Assembly: GCA_947475475.1 (NCBI GenBank)
Contig: CANJOG010000035.1
Location: forward strand, 1 to 11,041
DNA length: 11,041 bases
Direction of reading: 5' to 3'
Source: Acetobacteraceae bacterium
GTDB lineage: Bacteria > Pseudomonadota > Alphaproteobacteria > Acetobacterales > Acetobacteraceae
In this document: positions 1-6,147 of the stretch, one piece after another
Numbering within the stretch: position 1 is the stretch's first letter
How the letters are laid out: each line of letters opens with the position of its first letter
Notes under the pieces: generated by a model
What the model was told of the DNA's origin: nothing
What the model saw: the letters and a program-made list of their open reading frames with translations, nothing else
Database searches by the model: none
Made by a program: the position numbers and the translations under genes

Positions 1-205
1 CGACGTGGCGGTCCAGGCAATTGGCTGAGATGTTGAGCTTGGAACCTTCGAACCAGGCGCCGTAGGGGCCGGTGGCGGGGGTGTAGATGCGGTCCGGCGC
101 GCGGTCCCAGGAGACGAGTTTGGCCGCGTCGCGCCACCAGCCCTCGGGGTCACGCTGCCAGGATTGGTGGGCGGCGTCGTAAGTCAGGGCGGGAGCGGCG
201 TTCAT
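1..205 (-). CDS. Acyl-CoA ligase (acetate/propionate type, AMP-forming), N-terminal fragment
   Basis: This is the first 68 codons of a gene whose remainder lies left of the window. The start is ATG at 205-203, preceded on the minus strand by GAGGAAA (213-219) at about 7 nt, a good ribosome binding site. The visible protein has the short N-terminal cap typical of AcsA/PrpE: a DPEGWW segment near residues 19-24, a following 'W' helix region with VSWDRAP near 31-37, then GAWFEGSKLNIS and NCLDRHV near 49-68, which match the family's WF-x-GG-x-LN and N-x-x-DRH signatures. Such enzymes make acetyl- or propionyl-CoA from the free acid, ATP and CoA in the cytoplasm. The DPEG(F/W)W opening leans towards the propionate-CoA ligase (PrpE) side, but the substrate cannot be decided because the AMP-binding core and C-terminal lid are outside the window. 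It is divergent from the small exported protein at 471. Confidence 0.85.
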   Translation of the reverse strand, partial: MNAAPALTYDAAHQSWQRDPEGWWRDAAKLVSWDRAPDRIYTPATGPYGAWFEGSKLNISANCLDRHV

Positions 206-470
206 GGCTTTGTTTCCTCGGCACCTTGCGTGGTCTGGCAGGCCAGTCGCGCGCGGTATGGGCCGGGCGCGGTTGGGATTCTGTACGGGAGAATACGCAA
301 GGGTGCGCCCGCAACCAAGTCGTCTGACCAGCCGGGGGATTTGCCTTCAAGATTGCACGGTTTTAATTCGCTGCCGCAACGCCGCCATGATTGTGCCGAG
401 ATGCCGCCTTCACTGGCAGGCATCTTCTCGTCATCAGGCAATCGGGCCTGATCCTTCGGGACACACCGCA
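206..470. other. Divergent intergenic region
   Basis: There are 265 bases between the divergent starts at 205 (minus) and 471 (plus). Open frames crossing it give Arg/Pro/Cys-rich translations with no recognisable family and are taken as noise. On the plus strand a weak promoter-like pair TTGCCT (341-346) and TTAATT (363-368, 16-nt spacer) lies about 100 nt before the small exported protein. I see no convincing operator, RNA gene or strong inverted repeat. Confidence 0.5.
290..318 (-). promoter_or_regulatory. Candidate sigma70-like promoter for the acyl-CoA ligase gene
   Basis: Read on the minus strand there is TTGGTT (318-313) and TATTCT (295-290) with a 17-nt spacer, about 85 nt upstream of the ATG at 205. 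The -35 matches the consensus at 3/6 and the -10 at 4/6 positions. Spacing and placement are good but the boxes are weak, so this is a candidate only. Confidence 0.3.
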
Positions 471-836
471 ATGCGTAACTTCTCCCGCCTCGCTCTCGCC
501 GCCCTCCTGCTCGGCACCGTCGCCCTTCCCGCGATGGCCCAGAATGGCACCACCGGAACCGCCCAGCCCGCCGGCGTGACTGCCCCGGCCCCGGCCAAGC
601 AGGCGGATGCGGTCAAGGCGGACACGACCAAGGCCACGGGTACCACCGGCAAGACCGCCGAGGTGAAGACCCCGGCCGTGAAGACACCGGATGCCAAGGG
701 AGCCGATCTCAAGGCGACTGACGCGAAGGGCAAGACTCCGGCGCCTGGCAAGCCCTCGGCGGAACTCGGCAGCAAGACGACCGCCAAGCACGCCTCTGTC
801 TCGCTCGGCAATGGCTCGCCGGTCCGGACGAACTGA
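471..836 (+). CDS. Small exported low-complexity protein (Ala/Thr/Lys/Pro-rich), unknown function
   Basis: The 121-residue protein opens with a clear Sec signal peptide: MRNF-SR (positive n-region), a hydrophobic stretch of Leu/Ala near residues 7-20, and a PAMA-QN signal peptidase I site, so cleavage is expected after residue 23. The mature part (about 98 residues) has no Cys, Trp, Tyr or Phe and is built from Ala, Thr, Lys, Pro, Gly and Asp with loose KTP, KAT and DAKG repeats (for example around residues 64-90), so it is probably disordered and periplasmic or secreted. The start at 471 was chosen because it gives the signal peptide; a longer in-frame reading from 204 would bury it. No strong Shine-Dalgarno precedes 471. 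A strong intrinsic terminator follows at 914-947, so it is probably monocistronic. In composition it recalls the acid-shock protein Asr of enterobacteria, but this is a resemblance of composition, not evidence of homology. Confidence 0.75.
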   Translation: MRNFSRLALAALLLGTVALPAMAQNGTTGTAQPAGVTAPAPAKQADAVKADTTKATGTTGKTAEVKTPAVKTPDAKGADLKATDAKGKTPAPGKPSAELGSKTTAKHASVSLGNGSPVRTN

Positions 837-913
837 ACGACCTGGCCTTCTGATGTGCCTCCAGACTGTGATGACGCGTTTCCCCCCAAATAACCTTCAT
901 CCCGTCTTGGGAA

Positions 914-947
914 CCGGCGGCCCGCAAGGGCCGCCGGCCTTGCTTTT
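914..947 (+). terminator. Rho-independent terminator after the small exported protein
   Basis: A perfect 10-bp GC-rich stem (CCGGCGGCCC at 914-923 with GGGCCGCCGG at 928-937) closes a GCAA tetraloop and is followed by CCTTGCTTTT (938-947). The loop is of the stable GNRA type. It lies 78 nt past the stop at 836 and about 290 nt before the next gene, so it should isolate the small exported protein from the downstream operon. Confidence 0.85.
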
Positions 948-980
948 GGGGGAGGTATTCCGGCGAATAACGATTAAAAT

Positions 981-1008
981 TTGTTAAATTTGCCCACATC
1001 CATATTTT
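981..1008 (+). promoter_or_regulatory. Candidate sigma70-like promoter for the oxidoreductase-GNAT-carbonic anhydrase unit
   Basis: TTGTTA (981-986) and TATTTT (1003-1008) are separated by 16 nt inside the only AT-rich block of this region. Each box matches the consensus at 4/6 positions. A start near 1015 would give a leader of about 220 nt before the ATG at 1237. Confidence 0.4.
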
Positions 1009-1063
1009 TACAGAACAGGGTCGCGCAAACCCCCGCGTCGTATCGCTTGCCGTGCTCGCCAGC

Positions 1064-1081
1064 CTGTGGCATCCGCCACAG
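1064..1081 (+). repeat. 7-bp inverted repeat in the leader of the oxidoreductase gene
   Basis: CTGTGGC (1064-1070) pairs perfectly with GCCACAG (1075-1081) across an ATCC loop. It is not followed by a T-run, so it is not an intrinsic terminator. It could be an mRNA hairpin in the leader or an operator-like palindrome; there is no further evidence. Confidence 0.35.
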
Positions 1082-1236
1082 ATGCTGTGATGGGCATGCT
1101 GCCCGGCAGCGCAGAACCGTGGGCATGGCGGCTGACGGCGCATATCGCCGGCGCTGTTCATCATGCTCCCATAGAAAGCACGCAGAATCGCATCGGTCCG
1201 CTCTGGGCTGGTCGACTCGCAAGGAAGTTGGTTTCG

Positions 1237-4200
1237 ATGGATTCCGTTACTCTTGGCCATGGCTTCAGCTTCGCCGAACTTTCCCGCCGCGAGGGGCTGG
1301 TGCGGCTCGACCGCGGTTTTGTCACGCGGCTGAAAGCGGCCGATGTGACGCTGCATACGCAGCTGATGGCGGCGCGGGCCAAGCCGGCGGCGCTGGACGA
1401 CAAGGCGGAATCCGATCTGATCCTCGCCCTTGGGCCGCATCTGGAAGACTATGTCGGCACGCTGTTCGGCATTGAGGCGCAGCTCGACAAGATTGCTGAG
1501 CGGACTCGCTTCCTCGATGAAATCCACGCCTGCAAGCGGCTGTTCGTGCAGCGCCAGGCGGTGAAGAAATATACCGATCCGTCTGGCTTCGATGGTGCGG
1601 CGATGCGGGCCGAGCTGGAAGCGCTGATGGGTGCCGCGATGAGCGAGATTGCGTTCTCGCGTGCGGTTGTGAAGTTCCAGGCGGATGGCAATGAGGCCGG
1701 GCTCGATCTGGCCGCGCGGTATGCTGCCTGGGCGACGCTAGCGCCGGCCGGCCGTGCCGCGCATGCGGGGCAGACGCTGTGGGGCAGCCCGCGCAAGGTG
1801 GATCACCAGAATCTGGTGCCGGTCGAGACGATCGAGATCGATGGCGTGACGATGATGCGCCTGCCGGAACATGACTGGCGCGCGCGCGATGGTTTCGCGC
1901 TGACCGATGCCGGCATGAATACGCAGCAGGGTCTGGACCAGATGAATTACTGCATCTGGTGCCATCATCAGGGCAAGGATAGCTGCTCGAAAGGGCTGCG
2001 CGACCGCAAGACCAATGCGTATCAGAAGTCACCCTTCGGCGTGACGCTGGCTGGCTGCCCGCTGGAAGAGAAAATCAGCGAAATGCATGAGCTGCGCGCC
2101 AAGGGGCATTTGCTCGGCGCGTTTGCGACCATCGCCATCGACAATCCGATGATGGCTGCGACTGGCCATCGTATTTGCAATGATTGCATGAAAGCCTGCA
2201 TCTATCAGAAGCAGGAGCCGGTCGATATTCCCCAGGCCGAGACCACGATTCTGCGCGATGTGCTGTCGCTGCCGTGGGGTTTCGAGATCTATGCGTTGCT
2301 GACGCGCTGGAATCCGCTGGATATACGCCGTCCGCTGCCCAAGGCCGATTCCGGCCGTAAGGTGCTGGTGGTGGGGCTTGGCCCGGCCGGGTTTACGCTG
2401 GCGCAACATCTGATGAATGACGGCCACACGGTTGTCGCCATTGACGGGTTGAAGATCGAGCCGCTCGGTTTTGATCCGCATGCGCCGGTGCGCGATGTGG
2501 CGAGCCTGTATGAAAATCTCGATGATCGCGCCATGGCTGGTTTCGGCGGCGTGGCCGAATACGGCATCACCGTGCGCTGGAACAAGAACTACCTGAAGCT
2601 GATCCGGCTGCTGCTGGAACGCCGGCGGACTTTTGCGGCGTTTGGCGGCGTGCGCTTTGGCGGCGGCGGAACGGTTTCGATCGACGATGCCTGGAACATG
2701 GGTTTCGATCACATCGCGCTCTGTATGGGCGCGGGCAAGCCGACCTATATCGATATTCCGAATGGTCTTGCGCGCGGCGTGCGACAGGCGTCGGACTTTC
2801 TGATGGGTCTCCAACTCACCGGGGCGGCGAAGAAGTCGTCTATCGCTAATCTGCAAATTCGCATGCCGGTGGTGGTGATTGGCGGCGGTCTGACCGCGGT
2901 GGATACCGCGACCGAGGCGCTCGCCTATTACGTGCGTCAGGTGGAGAAGTTTGCCACCCGCTATGATCATCTGGTCATGGAGCGCGGCAAGGAAAATGTC
3001 ACGCGTCACTGGAGCGGGGAAGATTGGAAGATCGCGGATGAATTCTTGCGCCATGGAAAAATGATTCGGGACGAACGCCATTTTTCCTGGCGCGAAAAGC
3101 GGCATCCCGATTTCAACAAGCTGCTCAGTCAGTGGGGTGGTGCGACGATCGCCTATCGCCGTAAGCTGACCGATGCCCCCTCCTACACGCTGAACCACGA
3201 GGAAGTGGCCAAGGCGCTGGAAGAAGGCGTGCGCTTCGCCGAGGGGCTGACGCCGGCTGCGGTGGAGGTGGACGAATACCAGCATGCCAGTGCGCTGCGC
3301 TGTACCGCAGCCGATGGGCGCGAGGTGGTGTTGGCTGCGCGCTCCATTCTGGTCGCTGCCGGCACCCAGCCGAATACGGTTCTGGCGCGTGAGGACAAGC
3401 GGATTCAACTTGACGGCAAGTATTTCCAGGCGGTCGATGACAAGGGCAATCCGGTGAGCCCGGAACGTGCCATATCCAAACCGGAACGCGCCGATGTGCT
3501 GATGCATCGTGCCAAGGATGGAAGGTTCATCTCCTATTTCGGTGATTTGCATCCCAGTTTCTTCGGCAATGTGGTCAAGGCGATGGGGGCAGCCAAGCAG
3601 GGTTATCCGGTGGTCAGCCGTGTGCTCGCCTCCCGCAAGGCCACCACTGTGACCGGGCCGGCGATGCTGAAGAAGGTCGAAGAGAACTTCATCGCGCGCG
3701 TGCATGATGTGATCCGTCTGACGCCGACCATCATCGAAGTGGTAATCAAGGCTCCGGCTGCGGCACGCAATTTCCGCCCCGGCCAGTTCTATCGCTTGCA
3801 GAATTTCGAACTGAATGCCCCGCGTGTGAGTGAAGAGAAAATCGGCACCACCATCCTGACCATGGAGGGCCTGGCGCTGACTGGGGCTTCGGCCGATGCG
3901 AAGGCCGGCACTGTCTCGCTTATCGTGCTGGAAATGGGCGGCAGTTCCGATCTCTGCGCCCTGCTCAAGAAGGGCGAGCAGGTCGTGCTGATGGGGCCGA
4001 CCGGCATGGCGACGGAAATTCATTCCAAATCGACTGTCGCGCTGGTTGGCGGCGGGCTTGGCAATGCGGTGCTGTTCTCGATTGGTGCGGCGATGCGCAA
4101 GGCCGGCAGCAAGGTGATCTATTTCGCCGGCTATAAGAAGGTCATTGATCGGTACAAGGTCGAAGAGATCGAGCGCGCGGCCGATGCGATTGTCTGGTGC

Positions 4201-4689
4201 TGTGATGAGGCGCCGGGATTCACGCCGGGGCGGCCGCAGGATAAGAGCTTTGTTGGCAATATCGTGCAGGCGATGGCGGCTTATGGCTCCGGCCAGCTTG
4301 GCGAACAGGCGGTGCCGTTGAAGGACGCCGAGTATATCATCGCGATCGGGTCAGACCGCATGATGCAAGCAGTGGGTGCGGCGCGGCATGGCGTGCTGGC
4401 GCCGATGCTCAATCCGAAACACACGGCGATTGGCAGCATCAACTCGCCGATGCAGTGCATGATGAAGGAAGTCTGCGCCCAGTGCCTGCAACCGCAGATC
4501 GATCCGGTGACCGGCGCGCGCAGTGTGGTGTTCTCCTGCTTTAACCAGGACCAGGCGCTTGATCGCGTCGATTTCCCAGGTCTGGGTGAGCGTTTGCGGC
4601 AGAACCGCTTGCAGGAAAATATCACCGCGCAATGGATCGACCGTGCGTTGCGGACGCTGAATGCCAGGCCCGCCATCGCTGCTGAGTGA
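1237..4689 (+). CDS. Single-chain Nfn-like flavin/iron-sulfur NAD(P)H oxidoreductase (GltD/NfnL-like module fused to an NfnS/PyrK-like module)
   Basis: A 1150-residue predicted cytoplasmic electron-transfer flavoenzyme. The order of parts is: residues 1-~230, a mostly helical region I cannot assign; ~235-325, a GltD/DPYD-type iron-sulfur region with Cys 239, 242, 250, 274 and Cys 314, 317, 321; ~375-800, a two-dinucleotide-fold reductase with an FAD motif GLGPAG (380-385), a second nucleotide motif GGGLTAVD (549-556) and a closing FGNVVKAMGAAKQG-type FAD contact; ~809-1050, a ferredoxin-reductase fold with flavin motif PGQFYRLQ (848-855) and NAD(P) motif GGGLG (938-942); then Cys 1074, 1080, 1083, 1101, the expected place of the [2Fe-2S] cluster in PyrK/NfnS/SudB. 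In Nfn the two modules are separate subunits that couple NADH, NADPH and ferredoxin by electron bifurcation; that function here is inference. The ATG at 1237 has AAGGAAG (1221-1227) 9 nt upstream, and is preferred over the in-frame GTG at 1066. The gene begins a unit with the GNAT and carbonic anhydrase genes. A sulfide dehydrogenase-like or GltD-like oxidoreductase role is the alternative. Confidence 0.8.
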   Translation: MDSVTLGHGFSFAELSRREGLVRLDRGFVTRLKAADVTLHTQLMAARAKPAALDDKAESDLILALGPHLEDYVGTLFGIEAQLDKIAERTRFLDEIHACKRLFVQRQAVKKYTDPSGFDGAAMRAELEALMGAAMSEIAFSRAVVKFQADGNEAGLDLAARYAAWATLAPAGRAAHAGQTLWGSPRKVDHQNLVPVETIEIDGVTMMRLPEHDWRARDGFALTDAGMNTQQGLDQMNYCIWCHHQGKDSCSKGLRDRKTNAYQKSPFGVTLAGCPLEEKISEMHELRAKGHLLGAFATIAIDNPMMAATGHRICNDCMKACIYQKQEPVDIPQAETTILRDVLSLPWGFEIYALLTRWNPLDIRRPLPKADSGRKVLVVGLGPAGFTLAQHLMNDGHTVVAIDGLKIEPLGFDPHAPVRDVASLYENLDDRAMAGFGGVAEYGITVRWNKNYLKLIRLLLERRRTFAAFGGVRFGGGGTVSIDDAWNMGFDHIALCMGAGKPTYIDIPNGLARGVRQASDFLMGLQLTGAAKKSSIANLQIRMPVVVIGGGLTAVDTATEALAYYVRQVEKFATRYDHLVMERGKENVTRHWSGEDWKIADEFLRHGKMIRDERHFSWREKRHPDFNKLLSQWGGATIAYRRKLTDAPSYTLNHEEVAKALEEGVRFAEGLTPAAVEVDEYQHASALRCTAADGREVVLAARSILVAAGTQPNTVLAREDKRIQLDGKYFQAVDDKGNPVSPERAISKPERADVLMHRAKDGRFISYFGDLHPSFFGNVVKAMGAAKQGYPVVSRVLASRKATTVTGPAMLKKVEENFIARVHDVIRLTPTIIEVVIKAPAAARNFRPGQFYRLQNFELNAPRVSEEKIGTTILTMEGLALTGASADAKAGTVSLIVLEMGGSSDLCALLKKGEQVVLMGPTGMATEIHSKSTVALVGGGLGNAVLFSIGAAMRKAGSKVIYFAGYKKVIDRYKVEEIERAADAIVWCCDEAPGFTPGRPQDKSFVGNIVQAMAAYGSGQLGEQAVPLKDAEYIIAIGSDRMMQAVGAARHGVLAPMLNPKHTAIGSINSPMQCMMKEVCAQCLQPQIDPVTGARSVVFSCFNQDQALDRVDFPGLGERLRQNRLQENITAQWIDRALRTLNARPAIAAE

Positions 4690-4696
4690 GGCGGAG

Positions 4697-5449
4697 ATGA
4701 TGGTGGCATCAGCAGACTTGCCGCTTGGTCCCCTGGTCGATGCGGCACCTCGCCCATTGCCGGCGCGGGTGAAGCTGCGCGGGCGGCATGTGGAACTTGA
4801 ACCGCTGCATCGGCGGCACGCTGCTGATCTGTTCGCTGCGGCCCAAGGGGCTGAGGCGAGCTTCACCTATACGCGCTACGGCCCCTATGAGAGCGAGGCG
4901 CAACTGGTCGCGCAGATCGATGCCTGGGCCAGCGCGCATGATCCGCTGCTCTGGGCGGTGCGGCCGGTTGTGTCGGGGCAGGCGTCGGGTTGGCTCGCGC
5001 TGCTGGATATCCAGCCGGGTAATGCGGCCATTGAGATCGGCAATATCTGGTTCTCGCCTCGGATGCAGCGCACACGCGCGGGGACCGAGGCGCTGTTCAT
5101 GGTGATGCGGCTTGCCGTCGATGAACTCGGCTATCGCCGGCTGACCTGGAAATGTGATTCGCTGAATGCGGCGTCGCGTCGCGCCGCCGAGCGTCTCGGT
5201 TTTCGCTATGAAGGCGTGTTGCGCGCTCACATGGTTGTGAAGGGGCGCCAGCGCGACACCGCCTATTACAGCATTCTCGCCGATGAATGGCCGCGTTGCG
5301 CGGCGGCACTTGCTGTCTGGCTCGATCCGGCGAATTTTGCCGCTGATGGGACCGCTTTGCGCGGCCTCGCCGAGATACGTAACGATGCCGCACCTGCTGC
5401 CTCGCCGGTTTGCTACGCCGGCGCGTTGCGCGAGGGGACCGAGATATGA
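4697..5449 (+). CDS. GNAT-family N-acetyltransferase, RimJ/RimL-like
   Basis: A 250-residue acetyl-CoA-dependent acetyltransferase. The GNAT fold starts near residue 25 (VKLRGRHVELEPL, the usual first strand) and includes strand 4 plus the acetyl-CoA pyrophosphate loop near 116-132 (IGNIWFSP then QRTRAGT, equivalent to the Q/R-x-x-G-x-G/A motif) and the NAAS...AAERLGFRYEG segment at 157-173, typical of RimJ/RimL relatives. About 30 residues after ~220 extend past the fold and look like a low-complexity Ala-rich tail. The substrate (a protein N-terminus, amino acid or small amine) cannot be told. The ATG at 4697 (or the adjacent one at 4700) is preferred over an in-frame ATG at 4661 because GAGG (4688-4691) stands in front of it, only 7 nt separate it from the preceding stop at 4689, and the earlier start would add 12 residues inside the upstream gene. 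Its stop overlaps the carbonic anhydrase start (ATGA, 5446-5449). Confidence 0.85.
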   Translation: MMVASADLPLGPLVDAAPRPLPARVKLRGRHVELEPLHRRHAADLFAAAQGAEASFTYTRYGPYESEAQLVAQIDAWASAHDPLLWAVRPVVSGQASGWLALLDIQPGNAAIEIGNIWFSPRMQRTRAGTEALFMVMRLAVDELGYRRLTWKCDSLNAASRRAAERLGFRYEGVLRAHMVVKGRQRDTAYYSILADEWPRCAAALAVWLDPANFAADGTALRGLAEIRNDAAPAASPVCYAGALREGTEI

Positions 5450-6060
5450 TGGACCGACTTCTGCAAGGCTACCAACGCTTCCGTGCCGAGGAATGGCCGG
5501 AGCGCCGCGCCACCTTCGAGCGACTGGCGGCGAATGGGCAGCGGCCGCGCGCGATGATTATCGCCTGCTCGGATAGCCGCGTTGATCCGGCGATGATTTT
5601 CGATGCCGGGCCGGGCGAACTTTTCGTGGTCCGCAATGTTGCCAATCTGGTGCCGCCCTATGCGCCGGATGGAAAATATCACGGCACCAGCGCCGCGCTG
5701 GAATTCGGTATTCGCGTGCTCGAGGTCGAGCATCTGATTGTTCTGGGACATGCCATGTGCGGTGGTGTGCGCGCGCTGTTGGACGACCGCGCTGATGGTA
5801 CCAGCGATTTTGTCATGTCTTGGATCAGGATTGCCGCGCCGGCCCGCGCGCGCGCGCTGGCCTGCGACGATCCCGCCGAACAGCAGACGCGCTGCGAACA
5901 CGAGACGGTGCGACTATCGCTGGAGAATCTGCGAACCTTCCCCTGGATAGCCGAACGCATTGCCAGCGGCGCCCTGACACTGACCGGGGCCTATTTTGGC
6001 ATCGACTCCGGGACGCTGGAAATGATCGGGCCGGATGGGGAATTCCACCCAGCCAAATAA
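5446..6060 (+). CDS. Beta-class carbonic anhydrase
   Basis: A 204-residue zinc enzyme interconverting CO2 and bicarbonate in the cytoplasm. The hallmark residues are all present: CSDSR at 41-45 (zinc ligand Cys41 and the Asp43/Arg45 dyad), then GHAMCGGV with His102 and Cys105 completing the zinc site. VVRNVANLVPPY near 62-73 and HGTSAALEFGIRVLEVEHLIVLGH before the second metal motif are also typical of the family, and the length is normal. The ATG at 5446 forms a 4-nt ATGA overlap with the GNAT stop and has GAGGGG (5432-5437) 8 nt upstream, so the two genes are probably translationally coupled; a second ATG follows directly at 5449. In heterotrophs such enzymes supply bicarbonate for carboxylases and for pH control; which applies here is unknown. 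Confidence 0.95.
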   Translation: MMDRLLQGYQRFRAEEWPERRATFERLAANGQRPRAMIIACSDSRVDPAMIFDAGPGELFVVRNVANLVPPYAPDGKYHGTSAALEFGIRVLEVEHLIVLGHAMCGGVRALLDDRADGTSDFVMSWIRIAAPARARALACDDPAEQQTRCEHETVRLSLENLRTFPWIAERIASGALTLTGAYFGIDSGTLEMIGPDGEFHPAK

Positions 6061-6087
6061 TATTGCCTGACCTATGGATAAATCGAC

Positions 6088-6114
6088 TTGGCAGCGATCG
6101 CGCCTGGGGATAAG
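6088..6114 (+). promoter_or_regulatory. Weak candidate promoter before the sulfotransferase gene
   Basis: TTGGCA (6088-6093, 5/6 match to the -35) and GATAAG (6109-6114, 4/6 match to the -10) are separated by a short 15-nt spacer in the 87-nt gap between the carbonic anhydrase and sulfotransferase genes. A start near 6121 would give a leader of about 27 nt and would exclude the AGGAG at 6116-6120 from the transcript. Confidence 0.25.
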
Positions 6115-6147
6115 TAGGAGAAACCTTTCACGGCGCGCGTTTACTCG

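Larger units (their letters stand above)
837..1236. other. Intergenic region with terminator, AT-rich promoter zone and long leader
   Basis: These 400 bases have no supported gene. They hold the terminator at 914-947, a distinctly AT-rich block at about 964-1012 (unlike the GC-rich surroundings) containing the candidate promoter, and roughly 220 bases of GC-rich leader before the ATG at 1237. The leader contains a perfect 7-bp hairpin at 1064-1081 and a small GGGCA/TGCCC hairpin at 1092-1104. The oxidoreductase frame is open back to a GTG at 1066, but the first 57 codons of that reading look non-coding in composition and the ATG at 1237 has a good ribosome binding site. Confidence 0.6.

Noticed and set aside
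204..470. Extension of the small exported protein from the ATG at 204
   Set aside because: It would put 89 residues of Arg/Cys-rich sequence ahead of a textbook signal peptide and would cover the divergent promoter region.
1066..1236. N-terminal extension of the oxidoreductase from the GTG at 1066
   Set aside because: The extra 57 codons show no domain character and overlap a hairpin, and the GTG has no evident ribosome binding site, whereas the ATG at 1237 has AAGGAAG 9 nt upstream.
709..1527. A 272-codon minus-strand open frame across the terminator and promoter region
   Set aside because: It crosses a strong terminator, an AT-rich promoter block and the start of the oxidoreductase gene, and has no recognisable motif.
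2029..4023. A 664-codon open frame on the minus strand inside the oxidoreductase gene
   Set aside because: It is antisense to a gene with clear domain motifs. Its translation is rich in His/Arg/Gln with no recognisable family, as expected where a G/C third-position bias removes stop codons from the opposite strand.
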